From NCBI GenBank assembly GCA_965220185.1, contig OZ244807.1:2294001-2358000 (forward strand): 64,000 bases of DNA, given 5' to 3'. The stretch is from Azotimanducus sp965220185 (lineage in GTDB: Bacteria; Pseudomonadota; Gammaproteobacteria; Pseudomonadales; Azotimanducaceae). Positions 44,752-53,312 of the stretch are shown here, piece by piece. Under the pieces are notes generated by a model. It made no database searches, was not told the origin of the DNA, and was given only the letters and a program-made list of their open reading frames with translations. Positions within the stretch are counted from its first letter, which is position 1; every line of letters begins with the position of its first letter. The position numbers and the translations under genes are program-made.

Positions 44752-45941
44752 GCATGCCCATGAGCGAACAATTGCGAGAGGCCGGGCGCAACCTGTGGGC
44801 TGCCAAACAGCGAACGCTGCTCGCCCTCGTTGGCATTGTCATTGGTATCGGCGCGGTGATTGCGCTGTTGACAACAGGATCGATCGCGAGGTCAGAAGCG
44901 CTCAATCAATTCATGACGCTCGGAACAGACATGGTGTCTGTGATCGATGCGTCTCCGCGCTCGTTTGGGGAGATGCGGCGCACGTTGAAACCTTCCGATG
45001 CAGATGGGCTTGTGCAACTGCCTTCGGTGCTTGCAGCGGCGCCCTATACGGTCGATTCGTCTGTGCTTGCGCTGCCTGACCAGGGCTCTTACAGCGTGCG
45101 CAAGCTAGGCGTGACAGCTGACTTTGCCGAGATGCACGATCTTGTGGCTGCCGAAGGGCGTTTCATCTCGTCATTTGATGAGCGCAACGCCTTCGCTGTG
45201 GTTGGTGCGGAGATGGCCGAGCGGCTACGCGAAACTGGGATCAAAATCGAAGTTGGCTCGCATTTTCGCGTTGAGCAGGATATCTACCTCATTGTCGGAT
45301 TGCTTGCTCCGTCGGGCGGGCGCGGCCCGATGGGTGTGCGCGTCGATGACAGCCTGCTGCTGCCGATTGAGCTTGCGGTTCGCGAGCTCGCCAGCGAGGA
45401 GGTGCAGAGCATCACCCTTCGTATTGGTCAAGATGTCCACTACCTGAGCGCGACCGAGGAGATCGAAGGGCACTTCGCGCTCATTGCGCCGCAAATGGAC
45501 ATCCGTGTTCACAGCCCGGTGCCGATTATTGAGCAGATGGAGGCGCAGATGCGGCTCTTTGCCCTGCTGCTCGGTGCCGTCGGTGGCATCGCGCTGGTGC
45601 TCGGCGGTGTCGGTGTGATGAACGCCATGCTGTCATCGGTCGGTGAGCGGCGGCTTGAGATCGGCATCCGCCGGGCGCTCGGTGCCACACGCGGCGACGT
45701 GCAACTACAGTTCCTCGCCGAATCGGTGCTGCTATGCCTGATAGGTGGGGTTCTCGGCGCGGGTCTCGGCATCGGCGCCTCGCTGCTCATCTGCATGTAT
45801 TCGGGATGGGCTTGGCAATGGTCGTTTCTGGCGCTGGCGCTTGGCCTTGGCACATCGTGCGCCGCAGGCATATTCTTTGGCTACCACCCAGCACGACAGG
45901 CGGCGCGCCTCGATCCGGTGGTCGCAATGCGCGAATCGTGA
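44748..45941 (+). CDS. ABC transporter permease (MacB/FtsX family)
   Basis: 397 residues. One N-terminal membrane helix (ALVGIVIGIGAVIALL) and a periplasmic MacB-PCD-like domain are followed by three C-terminal helices: LFALLLGAVGGIALVLGGVG, a helix in LLCLIGGVLGAGLGIGASL and a last one near residue 365. ERRLEIGIRRALGATRGDV is the FtsX coupling motif. Its ATG overlaps the ATPase stop (ATGA). With TolC and the PAS-HlyD adaptor it completes a MacAB-TolC-like exporter; the cargo is unknown. Confidence 0.9.
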   Translation: MSMPMSEQLREAGRNLWAAKQRTLLALVGIVIGIGAVIALLTTGSIARSEALNQFMTLGTDMVSVIDASPRSFGEMRRTLKPSDADGLVQLPSVLAAAPYTVDSSVLALPDQGSYSVRKLGVTADFAEMHDLVAAEGRFISSFDERNAFAVVGAEMAERLRETGIKIEVGSHFRVEQDIYLIVGLLAPSGGRGPMGVRVDDSLLLPIELAVRELASEEVQSITLRIGQDVHYLSATEEIEGHFALIAPQMDIRVHSPVPIIEQMEAQMRLFALLLGAVGGIALVLGGVGVMNAMLSSVGERRLEIGIRRALGATRGDVQLQFLAESVLLCLIGGVLGAGLGIGASLLICMYSGWAWQWSFLALALGLGTSCAAGIFFGYHPARQAARLDPVVAMRES

Positions 45942-45982
45942 CTGCGCCCGTTCACAATCGAATATGCTACTTAAGTAATCAA

Positions 45983-46057
45983 GCGGGTGTCGTATAGTGG
46001 TGATTACCCCAGCTTCCCAAGCTGGAGATGGCGGTTCGATTCCGCTCACCCGCTCCA
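45983..46057 (+). tRNA. tRNA-Gly (TCC)
   Basis: 75 nt including CCA. Acceptor GCGGGTG pairs with CACCCGC. Anticodon arm CCAGCTTCCCAAGCTGG has anticodon TCC. T-arm GGCGGTTCGATTCCGCT. It overlaps the 5' part of the Deg protease reading frame. Confidence 0.95.
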
Positions 46058-47403
46058 TCTTGCTCGCGCTCTGCTTGGCTTTCTGCCAGCCGAGCACCGC
46101 AGCGCTGCCAGCCACGCTCGCCGACGGCACAACTCTCCCAAGCCTCGCGCCGGTTGTCGAAGAGGTGTTGCCAGCGGTCGTCAACATCGAGACCTTCAAC
46201 CGCGTCCGCCTGCGCGGGCCGCTCAGATTCAGTCCATTCGGCGGCTTCTATTCCCAACCTCGGGAAACGCGGCGCATGGCGAGCGCGGGCTCCGGCGTGA
46301 TCATCAATGCAGCGCGCGGCTACATACTCACCAACTACCATGTGGTCGAATCGGCGCAGGAGATTCAGGTGAACCTCAAAGACCGGCGAGCCGTCACCGC
46401 GGGCATGGTTGGTTTCGATCGACAAGTGGACATCGCGGTGCTGCAAATCGACGCCAAGAATCTTGCCGAAATTATCCGTGGCGATTCCGATGATCTGAGC
46501 GTGGGCGACTTCGTCCTCGCCGTCGGCAATCCTTTTCGTTTCGATTCAACCGTGACATCGGGCATCATCAGCGCGCTCGGGCGCGGTTCGGGCACTGGCG
46601 GCTACCAAGACTATATTCAAACCGATGCATCGATCAATTCGGGCAATTCAGGCGGGCCGCTTGTCGATCTCGCGGGACGCCTAGTCGGCATCAACACCGC
46701 CATTCACACGCCGAGTGGCGGCAGCGTCGGCATCGGCTTCGCCATCCCGAGCAATCTCGCCATCGGCATCGCCGAAGAACTCATTGCCAGCGGCACCATT
46801 CGTCGCGGCAATCTTGGCTTGTGGATCGAAGAACTGACGCTCGATGAGCGCGAGGCACTTGGCGTTGCTGGCCAAGCCGGCGTGCTCATTACGCGCGTGA
46901 CGCCGGGCAGCCTTGCTGACGACGAGGACATCATGCCTGGCGACCTGCTCATGAGAATCGATGGGCGCACCATCCGCGATGCCTCGGACTACGCGAGCAG
47001 CGCCGGATTGTTCATTATTGGTCAGACAGTGGCGCTTGAACTACTCCGCGACGCCGAACTGCTCACCGTCAGGGTGGACATTGCGCCACCACGTTCAGTG
47101 CCGGTGGAGGGTCGTCGCGTTGATGCTCGCTTTCACGGCACTACGTTGCAAAACTTTCTCGACGAGGATGCGACGGAAAGCTTGAGCCTTGGCGTCATCG
47201 TCACCGACATCAGGCGTGGCAGCCATGCCTGGAACGCTGGCTTCCGGGCGGGCGACATACTGACATCGGCAGGCCGCTCGCAAGTGCGCGACATTGATGA
47301 CCTCGTGCGCGGGCTGCAGAACTCAGGCAGCGATGCCGTCATCGGCGTCTATCGATCAGGTTCGCGCGGCACCATCACCCTGCGCGCGCTGCCGGGCGTG
47401 TAG
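45997..47403 (+). CDS. Deg/HtrA-family serine protease, reading frame beginning inside tRNA-Gly
   Basis: Up to 468 residues. Trypsin-like triad by GTG-45997 numbering: His115 (TNYHVV), Asp145 (DIAVLQ) and Ser218 (NSGNSGGPL). Two PDZ domains follow (GNLGLWIEELTLDE and the C-terminal LGVIVTDIRRGSHAWNAGF). The signal peptide SILLALCLAFCQPSTAA lies right after the tRNA. With GTG 45997 it has a basic n-region (PLTRS) encoded by tRNA sequence. With TTG 46060 the n-region is almost absent. Periplasmic quality control is the expected role. Confidence 0.88.
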   Translation: MVITPASQAGDGGSIPLTRSILLALCLAFCQPSTAALPATLADGTTLPSLAPVVEEVLPAVVNIETFNRVRLRGPLRFSPFGGFYSQPRETRRMASAGSGVIINAARGYILTNYHVVESAQEIQVNLKDRRAVTAGMVGFDRQVDIAVLQIDAKNLAEIIRGDSDDLSVGDFVLAVGNPFRFDSTVTSGIISALGRGSGTGGYQDYIQTDASINSGNSGGPLVDLAGRLVGINTAIHTPSGGSVGIGFAIPSNLAIGIAEELIASGTIRRGNLGLWIEELTLDEREALGVAGQAGVLITRVTPGSLADDEDIMPGDLLMRIDGRTIRDASDYASSAGLFIIGQTVALELLRDAELLTVRVDIAPPRSVPVEGRRVDARFHGTTLQNFLDEDATESLSLGVIVTDIRRGSHAWNAGFRAGDILTSAGRSQVRDIDDLVRGLQNSGSDAVIGVYRSGSRGTITLRALPGV

Positions 47404-47410
47404 AAGGATT

Positions 47411-47435
47411 CATCAAACTAATAGTGACGGATCAG
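47411..47435. repeat. Solo MITE-2 end forming the 3' end of the LLM gene
   Basis: CATCAAACTAATAGTGACGG, continuing ATCAG, matches the MITE-2 terminal repeat (CATCAAACTAATATTGCCGC, ATCAG) at 22 of 25 positions. The LLM oxidoreductase stop codon (47418-47420) lies within it. No partner end is visible nearby. Confidence 0.65.
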
Positions 47436-48308
47436 CGCCTCAGCCACCGATTCGTAGGCTCGCCAGTCAACCTCGCCTATTTGCCCGCTCGCGTTCACCG
47501 CCTGCACGCACACATGATTTGCGCCGGCATCAAGATGGGCTTCGATTCGCCGGACAATGAGACCGACATCGCCCATGGCAAAGGTTGCATCGATGAAGGC
47601 ATCGGTGCCGCCATCGTCAAGGTCAGCATCGGTGAATCCCATGCGCTTCCAATTATTGCGGTAGTTGGGCAGCGGCGCGTAAATCTGATAGGTCGCACGG
47701 GCCGCGGCTCGTGCCTTGTCGAGATCGGACTCGAGAATGATCTTTTGCTCAACGCACAACCAAGCGTCTTGGCCCAGAACCCGTCGCGCCTCGCGCGTAT
47801 GCTCGGGCGAAACGAAGTAGGGATGCGCGCCCTGGGCCCTCTCGCGCGCGAGCTCAAGCATTTTCGGACCCAATGCAGCGATCACCGTCGGCGGCGTTTC
47901 CTCGGGCGACGGGCCGCTGTATGGCGCGCTCTCCATCGCCTGCAAGTAGGTGCGCATGGTCTCAATTGGCTTGTCGTAAGTGAGGCCGCGAACGCCTTCA
48001 ACGAGCGGCTTGTGCGAGACGCCGAGGCCAAGCAGGAAGCGACCATTCGACTGTTCAGCGAGCGATTTCTGCGCGGCAACCGTGACGCCCGGTTCGCGGT
48101 GATAGATGTTGGCGATGCCGGTTGCGAGGATCAGGCTTGAAGTGTTCGCGAGCAGCCACGATGCGTGCACAAAGGGATGGCGACCGACCGTCTCGGGAAT
48201 CCAAAGGGCGGAATAGCCGAGCCCTTCAAACCGCTTGGCGGCTTCGGCAGCGTCGGCTGAAGACAGGACGTCAAGGAATTGCCAGACGCCAATTTTCCCA
48301 AGCTCCAT
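47418..48308 (-). CDS. LLM-class F420-dependent oxidoreductase (TIGR03620-like)
   Basis: 296 residues of the luciferase-like monooxygenase superfamily. IGVWQFLDVLSSADAAEAAK and GYSALWIPETVGRHPFVHAS at the N-terminus, LLGLGVSHKPLVEG and MRTYLQAM fit the TIGR03620 group. Such enzymes use F420 or FMN, and no F420 genes are in the window. The last residues (LIRHY, stop) are encoded by the MITE-2 end remnant. An enoyl-CoA hydratase gene lies 18 bp upstream on the same strand. Confidence 0.82.
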   Translation of the reverse strand: MELGKIGVWQFLDVLSSADAAEAAKRFEGLGYSALWIPETVGRHPFVHASWLLANTSSLILATGIANIYHREPGVTVAAQKSLAEQSNGRFLLGLGVSHKPLVEGVRGLTYDKPIETMRTYLQAMESAPYSGPSPEETPPTVIAALGPKMLELARERAQGAHPYFVSPEHTREARRVLGQDAWLCVEQKIILESDLDKARAAARATYQIYAPLPNYRNNWKRMGFTDADLDDGGTDAFIDATFAMGDVGLIVRRIEAHLDAGANHVCVQAVNASGQIGEVDWRAYESVAEALIRHY

Positions 48309-48326
48309 AATGCGTCTCCCTTCTGA

Positions 48327-49133
48327 TTAGCGACGCTGAAAGTTGCCCGGGCGGCGCTCAGCCACCGAGCGTATGCCTTCAGCAGCATCATCGGTGGCAC
48401 GAAGCCGCTGTTGCTCAGCAAGCTCAAGTTCAGTGATTTCGGCAACCGCATCAGCAAGCCCTTGCCTTTGCGTTGCGCGCACCGACTCGACCGCAAGCGG
48501 CGCATTCTCGGCCATCTCAGCCGCAAACTTCACGGCATCGCTACGGATGTTCCCTAAGCTCGATAGCCGATCCGCAAGACCGATTTTGACGGCCTCCTCG
48601 CCGCCGACACGACAGCCCGTGAGCAGCAGCCGGTTCGCCTGCTGAATGCCGACAATGCGCGGCAGCGTCACGCTGATGCCAAAGCCAGGATGAATACCGA
48701 GCTTGACGAAGTTCGCCGCGAAACGAGTCTCCGGGCACGCCACGCGAAAGTCTGGCACCAGCGACACGCCGAGTCCGCCGCCGATCGCGGCCCCTTGAAT
48801 CGCACCGACAACAGGCTTTGTAGAGCGGAACAGACGCACTGCGGCGCGATACAAGCGACCAGTCGTGTCGTCGCGAAAGCCGTGCTCACCGAACTGCCGA
48901 TCAGCGCTGGCATCTTCGGGGCCACGGCCAAAGTTAGCGCCAGCACAGAAGGACTTGCCTTGCGATGCGAGCACGAGTGCGCGGCACGCATCGTCCTGAT
49001 CGAGCGCTTCGAATGCATCTGCGATTTGCTCGATCAATTGATAATCAAAGAAGTTATGCGGCGGGCGCTGGATTTCGACGATGGCGACCATCCCATCAAA
49101 ACTGACGCTAAGCTCCGGAAAGTCGTAAGACAT
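48327..49133 (-). CDS. Enoyl-CoA hydratase/isomerase
   Basis: 268 residues from ATG 49133 (MSYDFPELSVSFDG). The frame opens earlier at 49235, but the extension is cysteine-rich and non-conserved in look. VAIVEIQRPPHNFFDYQLI, SQGKSFCAGANFGRG (oxyanion hole) and GAAIGGGLGVSL are crotonase motifs. It is upstream of, and probably co-transcribed with, the LLM oxidoreductase. Confidence 0.87.
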   Translation of the reverse strand: MSYDFPELSVSFDGMVAIVEIQRPPHNFFDYQLIEQIADAFEALDQDDACRALVLASQGKSFCAGANFGRGPEDASADRQFGEHGFRDDTTGRLYRAAVRLFRSTKPVVGAIQGAAIGGGLGVSLVPDFRVACPETRFAANFVKLGIHPGFGISVTLPRIVGIQQANRLLLTGCRVGGEEAVKIGLADRLSSLGNIRSDAVKFAAEMAENAPLAVESVRATQRQGLADAVAEITELELAEQQRLRATDDAAEGIRSVAERRPGNFQRR

Positions 49134-49243
49134 TCGAAATGTTCTTCTTGAAAAGGGTGCGAAGGGTAGCACAGCCTTGCTCTGACAAGCGCCCAGCTTG
49201 CGCCCATCCTGGGGGCATCCAAATTGCATGGCCAAGTATAGAT

Positions 49244-49256
49244 GGCTATGATAGCC
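49244..49256. promoter_or_regulatory. Candidate operator of the Phd/VapC pair at 49.3 kb
   Basis: GGCTATGATAGCC, a perfect 13-bp palindrome, ends 34 bp upstream of the antitoxin ATG. Position and symmetry suggest autoregulation by the antitoxin (inference). Confidence 0.4.
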
Positions 49257-49290
49257 TTGTATGTTCTATGGATTCTGATGGAGCGCTAGA

Positions 49291-49671
49291 ATGGCGCAAG
49301 CGACGATTTCACAACTCAAAGATGGCCTGAGCGCCTATCTCCGTCAAGTCAAGCTCGGCGAGTCTGTGCTGATCTTCGATCGCAAGACGCCGGTCGCGCG
49401 ACTCGTTCCGCTGGATGCTGGCACCACCATCAGAGACGCGCAGGCTGCATACACGGCAACTCCCGCGAGCACAGAATCCGCGGCCAAGGGCGGCGCACCA
49501 GATAGCGACGAAGAACGACTGGCGAGGCTTGAACGAAAAGGGCTGATCATTCGTGCCAAGACACCTTTGTCTCTAGATGTGGTGCGCTCGTGGACGCCTA
49601 TTGAGGGCACCGGCCTCGTTGAGGCGATTATTCAAGAGCGCAGAGAAGACTACGAATCGGGGTACAGATGA
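49291..49671 (+). CDS. Phd/YefM-type antitoxin
   Basis: 126 residues. TISQLKDGLSAYLRQVKLGE followed by DRKTPVARLVPLD is the Phd fold. The region after residue 60 is variable and binds toxin in this family. ATG 49291 has GGAG about 10 bases upstream. The stop overlaps the VapC start (ATGA). Confidence 0.85.
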   Translation: MAQATISQLKDGLSAYLRQVKLGESVLIFDRKTPVARLVPLDAGTTIRDAQAAYTATPASTESAAKGGAPDSDEERLARLERKGLIIRAKTPLSLDVVRSWTPIEGTGLVEAIIQERREDYESGYR

Positions 49672-50111
49672 ACTTCTGGGACTCATCCGCCATTGTGGCA
49701 TTCATTCTGGATGAGCCACTGTCGATTCGCCTATACGAGATTTTCAATAAAGATACAGACCTAGCGGTCTGGTGGGGAGCAGAGGTCGAGTTTCAATCTG
49801 CGGTTGCACGAAAAGCACGGGAAAAGAGAGTGGATCGCAATCAGGCTGCAGCGTTGCAACGTCGCTTCCAACAACTGTGGCACAGCGCACACGAAGCACC
49901 ACCGCTCGAACGAACGCGCAAACTCGCCGCTCGCCTCGTGCGCGTTCATCCTTTGAAAGCCGCTGATGCGTTTCAGCTTGCCGCCGCCCTCATGGTCGCG
50001 GAAGATGCCCCAGAGAATCTCGGATTTGTCTGCCTCGACAAGCAGCTCGGCGAAGCCGCGATGCGCGAAGGACTGCCATGGCTACCCGATCCGTATACCG
50101 GGATCACTTGA
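49668..50111 (+). CDS. vapC: PIN-domain toxin, VapC family
   Basis: 147 residues. NFWDSSAIVAFIL (first Asp), WWGAEVEFQSAVAR (Glu), LKAADAFQLAAALMV (Asp pair) and FVCLDKQLGEAA give the PIN active site. It is translationally coupled to the upstream antitoxin. Its C-terminus is close in layout to the VapC at 6408, so the two modules may be paralogous. Confidence 0.87.
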   Translation: MNFWDSSAIVAFILDEPLSIRLYEIFNKDTDLAVWWGAEVEFQSAVARKAREKRVDRNQAAALQRRFQQLWHSAHEAPPLERTRKLAARLVRVHPLKAADAFQLAAALMVAEDAPENLGFVCLDKQLGEAAMREGLPWLPDPYTGIT

Positions 50112-50133
50112 TGCGGTAGCGCACCAGGACCCG

Positions 50134-51273
50134 TCACGATGTGTCAGCGTCTCTGCGCAGCGCCGTCGACGAGACATCCTGACGAAAATCAGACTGAGAC
50201 ACGCCTTCTGAGATGTCGCGCAGCAGAGGCGGCAGATCGAGATCGTCAAGCGTCTGGAACCCGCCCTGCATTTGTCTGCCAAAGACAAGAAAGCGTGCGG
50301 AAGCATCGACGAGCCGCCTGAGGCACGCTTCGCGCTGCATGCCATTGTCATAAAACCTCGCATCGGCGATGCGCACAATAGTGTCGGCGCCAACCACGAA
50401 AGTGATGCCCTCAAACGCTTCGGCTTTTTGCGAAAAGAGCGGCAGCCTCGTCAGCCACACGTCCCCCTTGCCAGCAAGTGCGCAAAGACGACGCTCGACT
50501 TCGACATAGTCGAGCGCTGGCTTGTCCGCATTGGCAACGCTGAGCTCAAGCGCAACATCGCAGCCAAGATGACGACGCGCATAGTCAAGCATAGCCTGAT
50601 GCCCCTCGTGAAACGGATCGAATGCACCGCACAAAAGGGCCTTGGGCGGCTCGCTCTGCGCACTCGCACAGAGCGTCCGGCGCTCTCCGAATGAGAGTTG
50701 GGCTAGATCAGGACTCGCCTTGACCGACTGCATGGCGATGGTGGCATCCCGTGGCCACTCCGACTCGAGGCCAAGAAGCGTTTGCTGCAAGAACGCAAGC
50801 GCCAAGTCTGACACTTGTGCTTCTTGCGCCTGGCGATGCGCATCCTTGGAGAGCGTGACGGCGAGCTTGTGCGTCGCATCGTGTGTCTGCACCGACATAT
50901 GTGCGCGGTCCTCTCCGCGGCGCTCACGCTTGGTAGACAGCGCAGCGCTGAGACCAAACCCGAACAAGCGCTCTGAACGCGCATCAATACCACGATCACC
51001 AAGATCCGGAGCAAAATCGGGGGCAAGCGCTAACGCCCTAGCAAAGCCCTCCATGCCGAGCGCACCAGCGACTCGACCATCCACCGAGGACTCGACCCTT
51101 CCGATCAGCGACGCAAGCGCAGGCACACTGTAGGGAATGGTCGCTTCCAGAACAGTTGCCGACGCGCCAGCCGTGGTCAATAGCTGCTGCAGCAGGCCGC
51201 TGCCGCCGCCAGTCACGTAGAAAACCCCCTGCCAGTCGGAAGCATGCAGAGACTGAATGCGATCCGATGTCAA
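50134..51273 (-). CDS. CinA-like domain fused to a cytidylyltransferase-like domain
   Basis: 379 residues. Residues 1-~155 resemble the CinA C-terminal (nicotinamide-nucleotide amidase) fold: VTGGGSGLLQQLLTTAGASA and VLEATIPYSVPAL. Residues ~200-379 carry the nucleotidyltransferase motif CGAFDPFHEGHQAML and later SQSDFRQDVSSTALR, an ISSTxIR-like C-terminal motif. A role in NAD or related nucleotide metabolism is plausible, but the substrate is not shown. The TTG start at 51273 overlaps the hydrolase stop (TTGA). Confidence 0.8.
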   Translation of the reverse strand: MTSDRIQSLHASDWQGVFYVTGGGSGLLQQLLTTAGASATVLEATIPYSVPALASLIGRVESSVDGRVAGALGMEGFARALALAPDFAPDLGDRGIDARSERLFGFGLSAALSTKRERRGEDRAHMSVQTHDATHKLAVTLSKDAHRQAQEAQVSDLALAFLQQTLLGLESEWPRDATIAMQSVKASPDLAQLSFGERRTLCASAQSEPPKALLCGAFDPFHEGHQAMLDYARRHLGCDVALELSVANADKPALDYVEVERRLCALAGKGDVWLTRLPLFSQKAEAFEGITFVVGADTIVRIADARFYDNGMQREACLRRLVDASARFLVFGRQMQGGFQTLDDLDLPPLLRDISEGVSQSDFRQDVSSTALRRDADTS

Positions 51274-52133
51274 AGAAATTCGCGCAGGGTTCGCAAGAAC
51301 TCATCGAGCTGGTCGTGATGCACCCAATGCCCAGCATCATCGATCTTCACCACGCGCACATCCTTAAAGCGCGCCAACAGTGATTTGTCAGGCAGCGCAA
51401 ATTCTGATTGCAGCCCATGCACGAGCAGCACCGGACATTCGATTCGATCGAACGCGCCTTCCAGAATATTGAATTGATGATTGAGTGGCGAAAAGACACG
51501 CACGTAATTGTCGAACTTCCAGCTATAGGTACCATCCTCGTTGCGATTGGCGCCGTGCAGCGTCAGATGACGCGCCTGGCTCTCAGAAAGATGCGGATTC
51601 TCGTCTTGCATGCGTTTCAACGCATCGTCAAGCGTTGGGTAGCGACGCGGCATGCGCCCGGAGGCGCGCCGCAAATCCTCCACCCAGCTATTCATGCGCT
51701 CATGCAGCGACGTTTTTGCGATAAGCGCTTTGATCTCGGGAGGCGGCCCTAAGCCTTCAACGAGCACAAGCTTCTCGACCTTCTCCGACTGCATGCCCGC
51801 GTAGTGCGCCGAGATCGCGCCGCCGAGCGAGTGGCTGACAATGGTGACCTTGTCGGTCGCCACCTGATGCACAAGCTGCGCGATGTCGTAGACAAAGTCC
51901 ATGTGCATGTACGTTCCGCCGACCATCCACTGCGAATCGCCATGCCCCCTGAGATCGGGCGCGATGACGTGATAGTCGTCTTTCAACGCCTCGGCGACCC
52001 AGTCCCAGTTGCGACAGTGGTCGCGCCCACCGTGAACCAGCAGCAGCAAAGGCGCCCCTTCGTTACCCCAGTCCACATAATGCAGTCGCAGGCGCTGCGA
52101 GAAGTACACGCGAGATGTGGGGCCAGCGTCCAT
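51270..52133 (-). CDS. Alpha/beta-fold hydrolase
   Basis: 287 residues from ATG 52133. The open frame extends to 52367, but that would overlap bamC heavily. LLLLVHGGRDHCRNW (oxyanion hole), SHSLGGAISAHYAG (nucleophile Ser) and VVKIDDAGHWVHHDQ (catalytic His) are visible. Substrate unknown. It lies between bamC and the CinA/cytidylyltransferase gene, all on one strand. Confidence 0.86.
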   Translation of the reverse strand: MDAGPTSRVYFSQRLRLHYVDWGNEGAPLLLLVHGGRDHCRNWDWVAEALKDDYHVIAPDLRGHGDSQWMVGGTYMHMDFVYDIAQLVHQVATDKVTIVSHSLGGAISAHYAGMQSEKVEKLVLVEGLGPPPEIKALIAKTSLHERMNSWVEDLRRASGRMPRRYPTLDDALKRMQDENPHLSESQARHLTLHGANRNEDGTYSWKFDNYVRVFSPLNHQFNILEGAFDRIECPVLLVHGLQSEFALPDKSLLARFKDVRVVKIDDAGHWVHHDQLDEFLRTLREFL

Positions 52134-52182
52134 ACGATAAGGTGTCCGAAGTCGAGCAGGCGTGAAATTATAGAGGCGCGTC

Positions 52183-53277
52183 TTACGATGCGTGTTCGCG
52201 AATGAGCCCCAAAATGCCTTCGACTGTTTCGCGGTCGATCGGACGGCTGTCAAGCCCTTGCACAGACACCTGCCAATTGCTTCCGATTTCAGTGACGTTG
52301 ATTCGCACATCCACCGAATCGCCGCGCCCAAAGCTGAGCATGCGACCAACGAAACCCTGTTCTTCACCTTCTCGCAGACGTGCCTTCGAAAACGTCGCGA
52401 AGATCACCCGATCCTCACGATTCAGATCCTGAATCTCGGCGCCCGCCTCTTCCAAGGCAAGGCGCAGTGTCGCCCAAGCGCGCTCGAAGTCAAGCTCGAA
52501 GATGAGTATGGGCGCACGCGACTCATCTTCTTCGATACGTGCTTTCGGCCGCACCCGCACATCCGCGCCAACGAGCGAGATCGCCGACGTACCTATGTTC
52601 GCACCAAGAAAGCGACCACTTTCAAGGAGAATGGCACTTTCAAGCTCGCTGTCCACCGACGCATCGGGCCATTCCTTCGCGATCGGCTCGCCGACATCGG
52701 ACAGATGGCGTGCGTGAATCTCAGTGGTCGCCTCACGCAAGCTCGACTCCAAGCGAAACACGAAGCGGTCGCGCGTGCGGGCACCTGCTTGTCCGCGCGA
52801 ATCGCGAATAAACGTCTGCGCCGGACTACCGCCATCTTCGCTCGCATCGATCCACGCGGTCGCCACTTGCCCGTAGACCGGCGCTTCGCCCTCAATAGTG
52901 ATGCCAAATTCGGAGAGAAAGCGCATGAATTTCGGCCACACTTCAGAGACCGGCTCAGGCACAAGCAACCAACGACGCTCGCCAAGGCGCTGCATTCGAA
53001 TACTCTCGCCTTCTCGCAATCCATAGAGCACTTCCGGCCTCGGTGGCTCATCAGGGAAAAACCTCACCGCGTCCGGCGTTTCAACATCGGGCACTTGCAC
53101 ACCGCCCTCAATCGCAATCAATCCGAGGTCGGGCGGCACCACAAGCGGCCGGTGACTCGTTGCTTGCAAATAGTCATCGGAGCGGTCCACAATCAGGCCG
53201 CGATCATCGCTTATCCACGCGCAACCCGGCATCAAGGCGAACGCGAGCGGGAGAATGACGCCCTGTAGAGATGGCAT
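52183..53277 (-). CDS. bamC: BamC, outer-membrane assembly lipoprotein
   Basis: 364 residues from ATG 53277. MPSLQGVILPLAFALMPGC is a lipoprotein signal with its lipobox Cys at 19. GTG 53316, overlapping the dapA stop, is an alternative start with a more basic n-region. The post-Cys segment (DRGLIVDRSDDYLQA, PLVVPPDLGL) is the conserved BamD-binding region of BamC. Two helix-grip domains follow. BamC belongs to the BAM complex inserting beta-barrels into the outer membrane. Its position after dapA is the classical gammaproteobacterial arrangement. Confidence 0.87.
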   Translation of the reverse strand: MPSLQGVILPLAFALMPGCAWISDDRGLIVDRSDDYLQATSHRPLVVPPDLGLIAIEGGVQVPDVETPDAVRFFPDEPPRPEVLYGLREGESIRMQRLGERRWLLVPEPVSEVWPKFMRFLSEFGITIEGEAPVYGQVATAWIDASEDGGSPAQTFIRDSRGQAGARTRDRFVFRLESSLREATTEIHARHLSDVGEPIAKEWPDASVDSELESAILLESGRFLGANIGTSAISLVGADVRVRPKARIEEDESRAPILIFELDFERAWATLRLALEEAGAEIQDLNREDRVIFATFSKARLREGEEQGFVGRMLSFGRGDSVDVRINVTEIGSNWQVSVQGLDSRPIDRETVEGILGLIREHAS

Positions 53278-53312
53278 CAAGGCCGCACAGCGGCAAGGGT
53301 GAAGTCTTTTAG

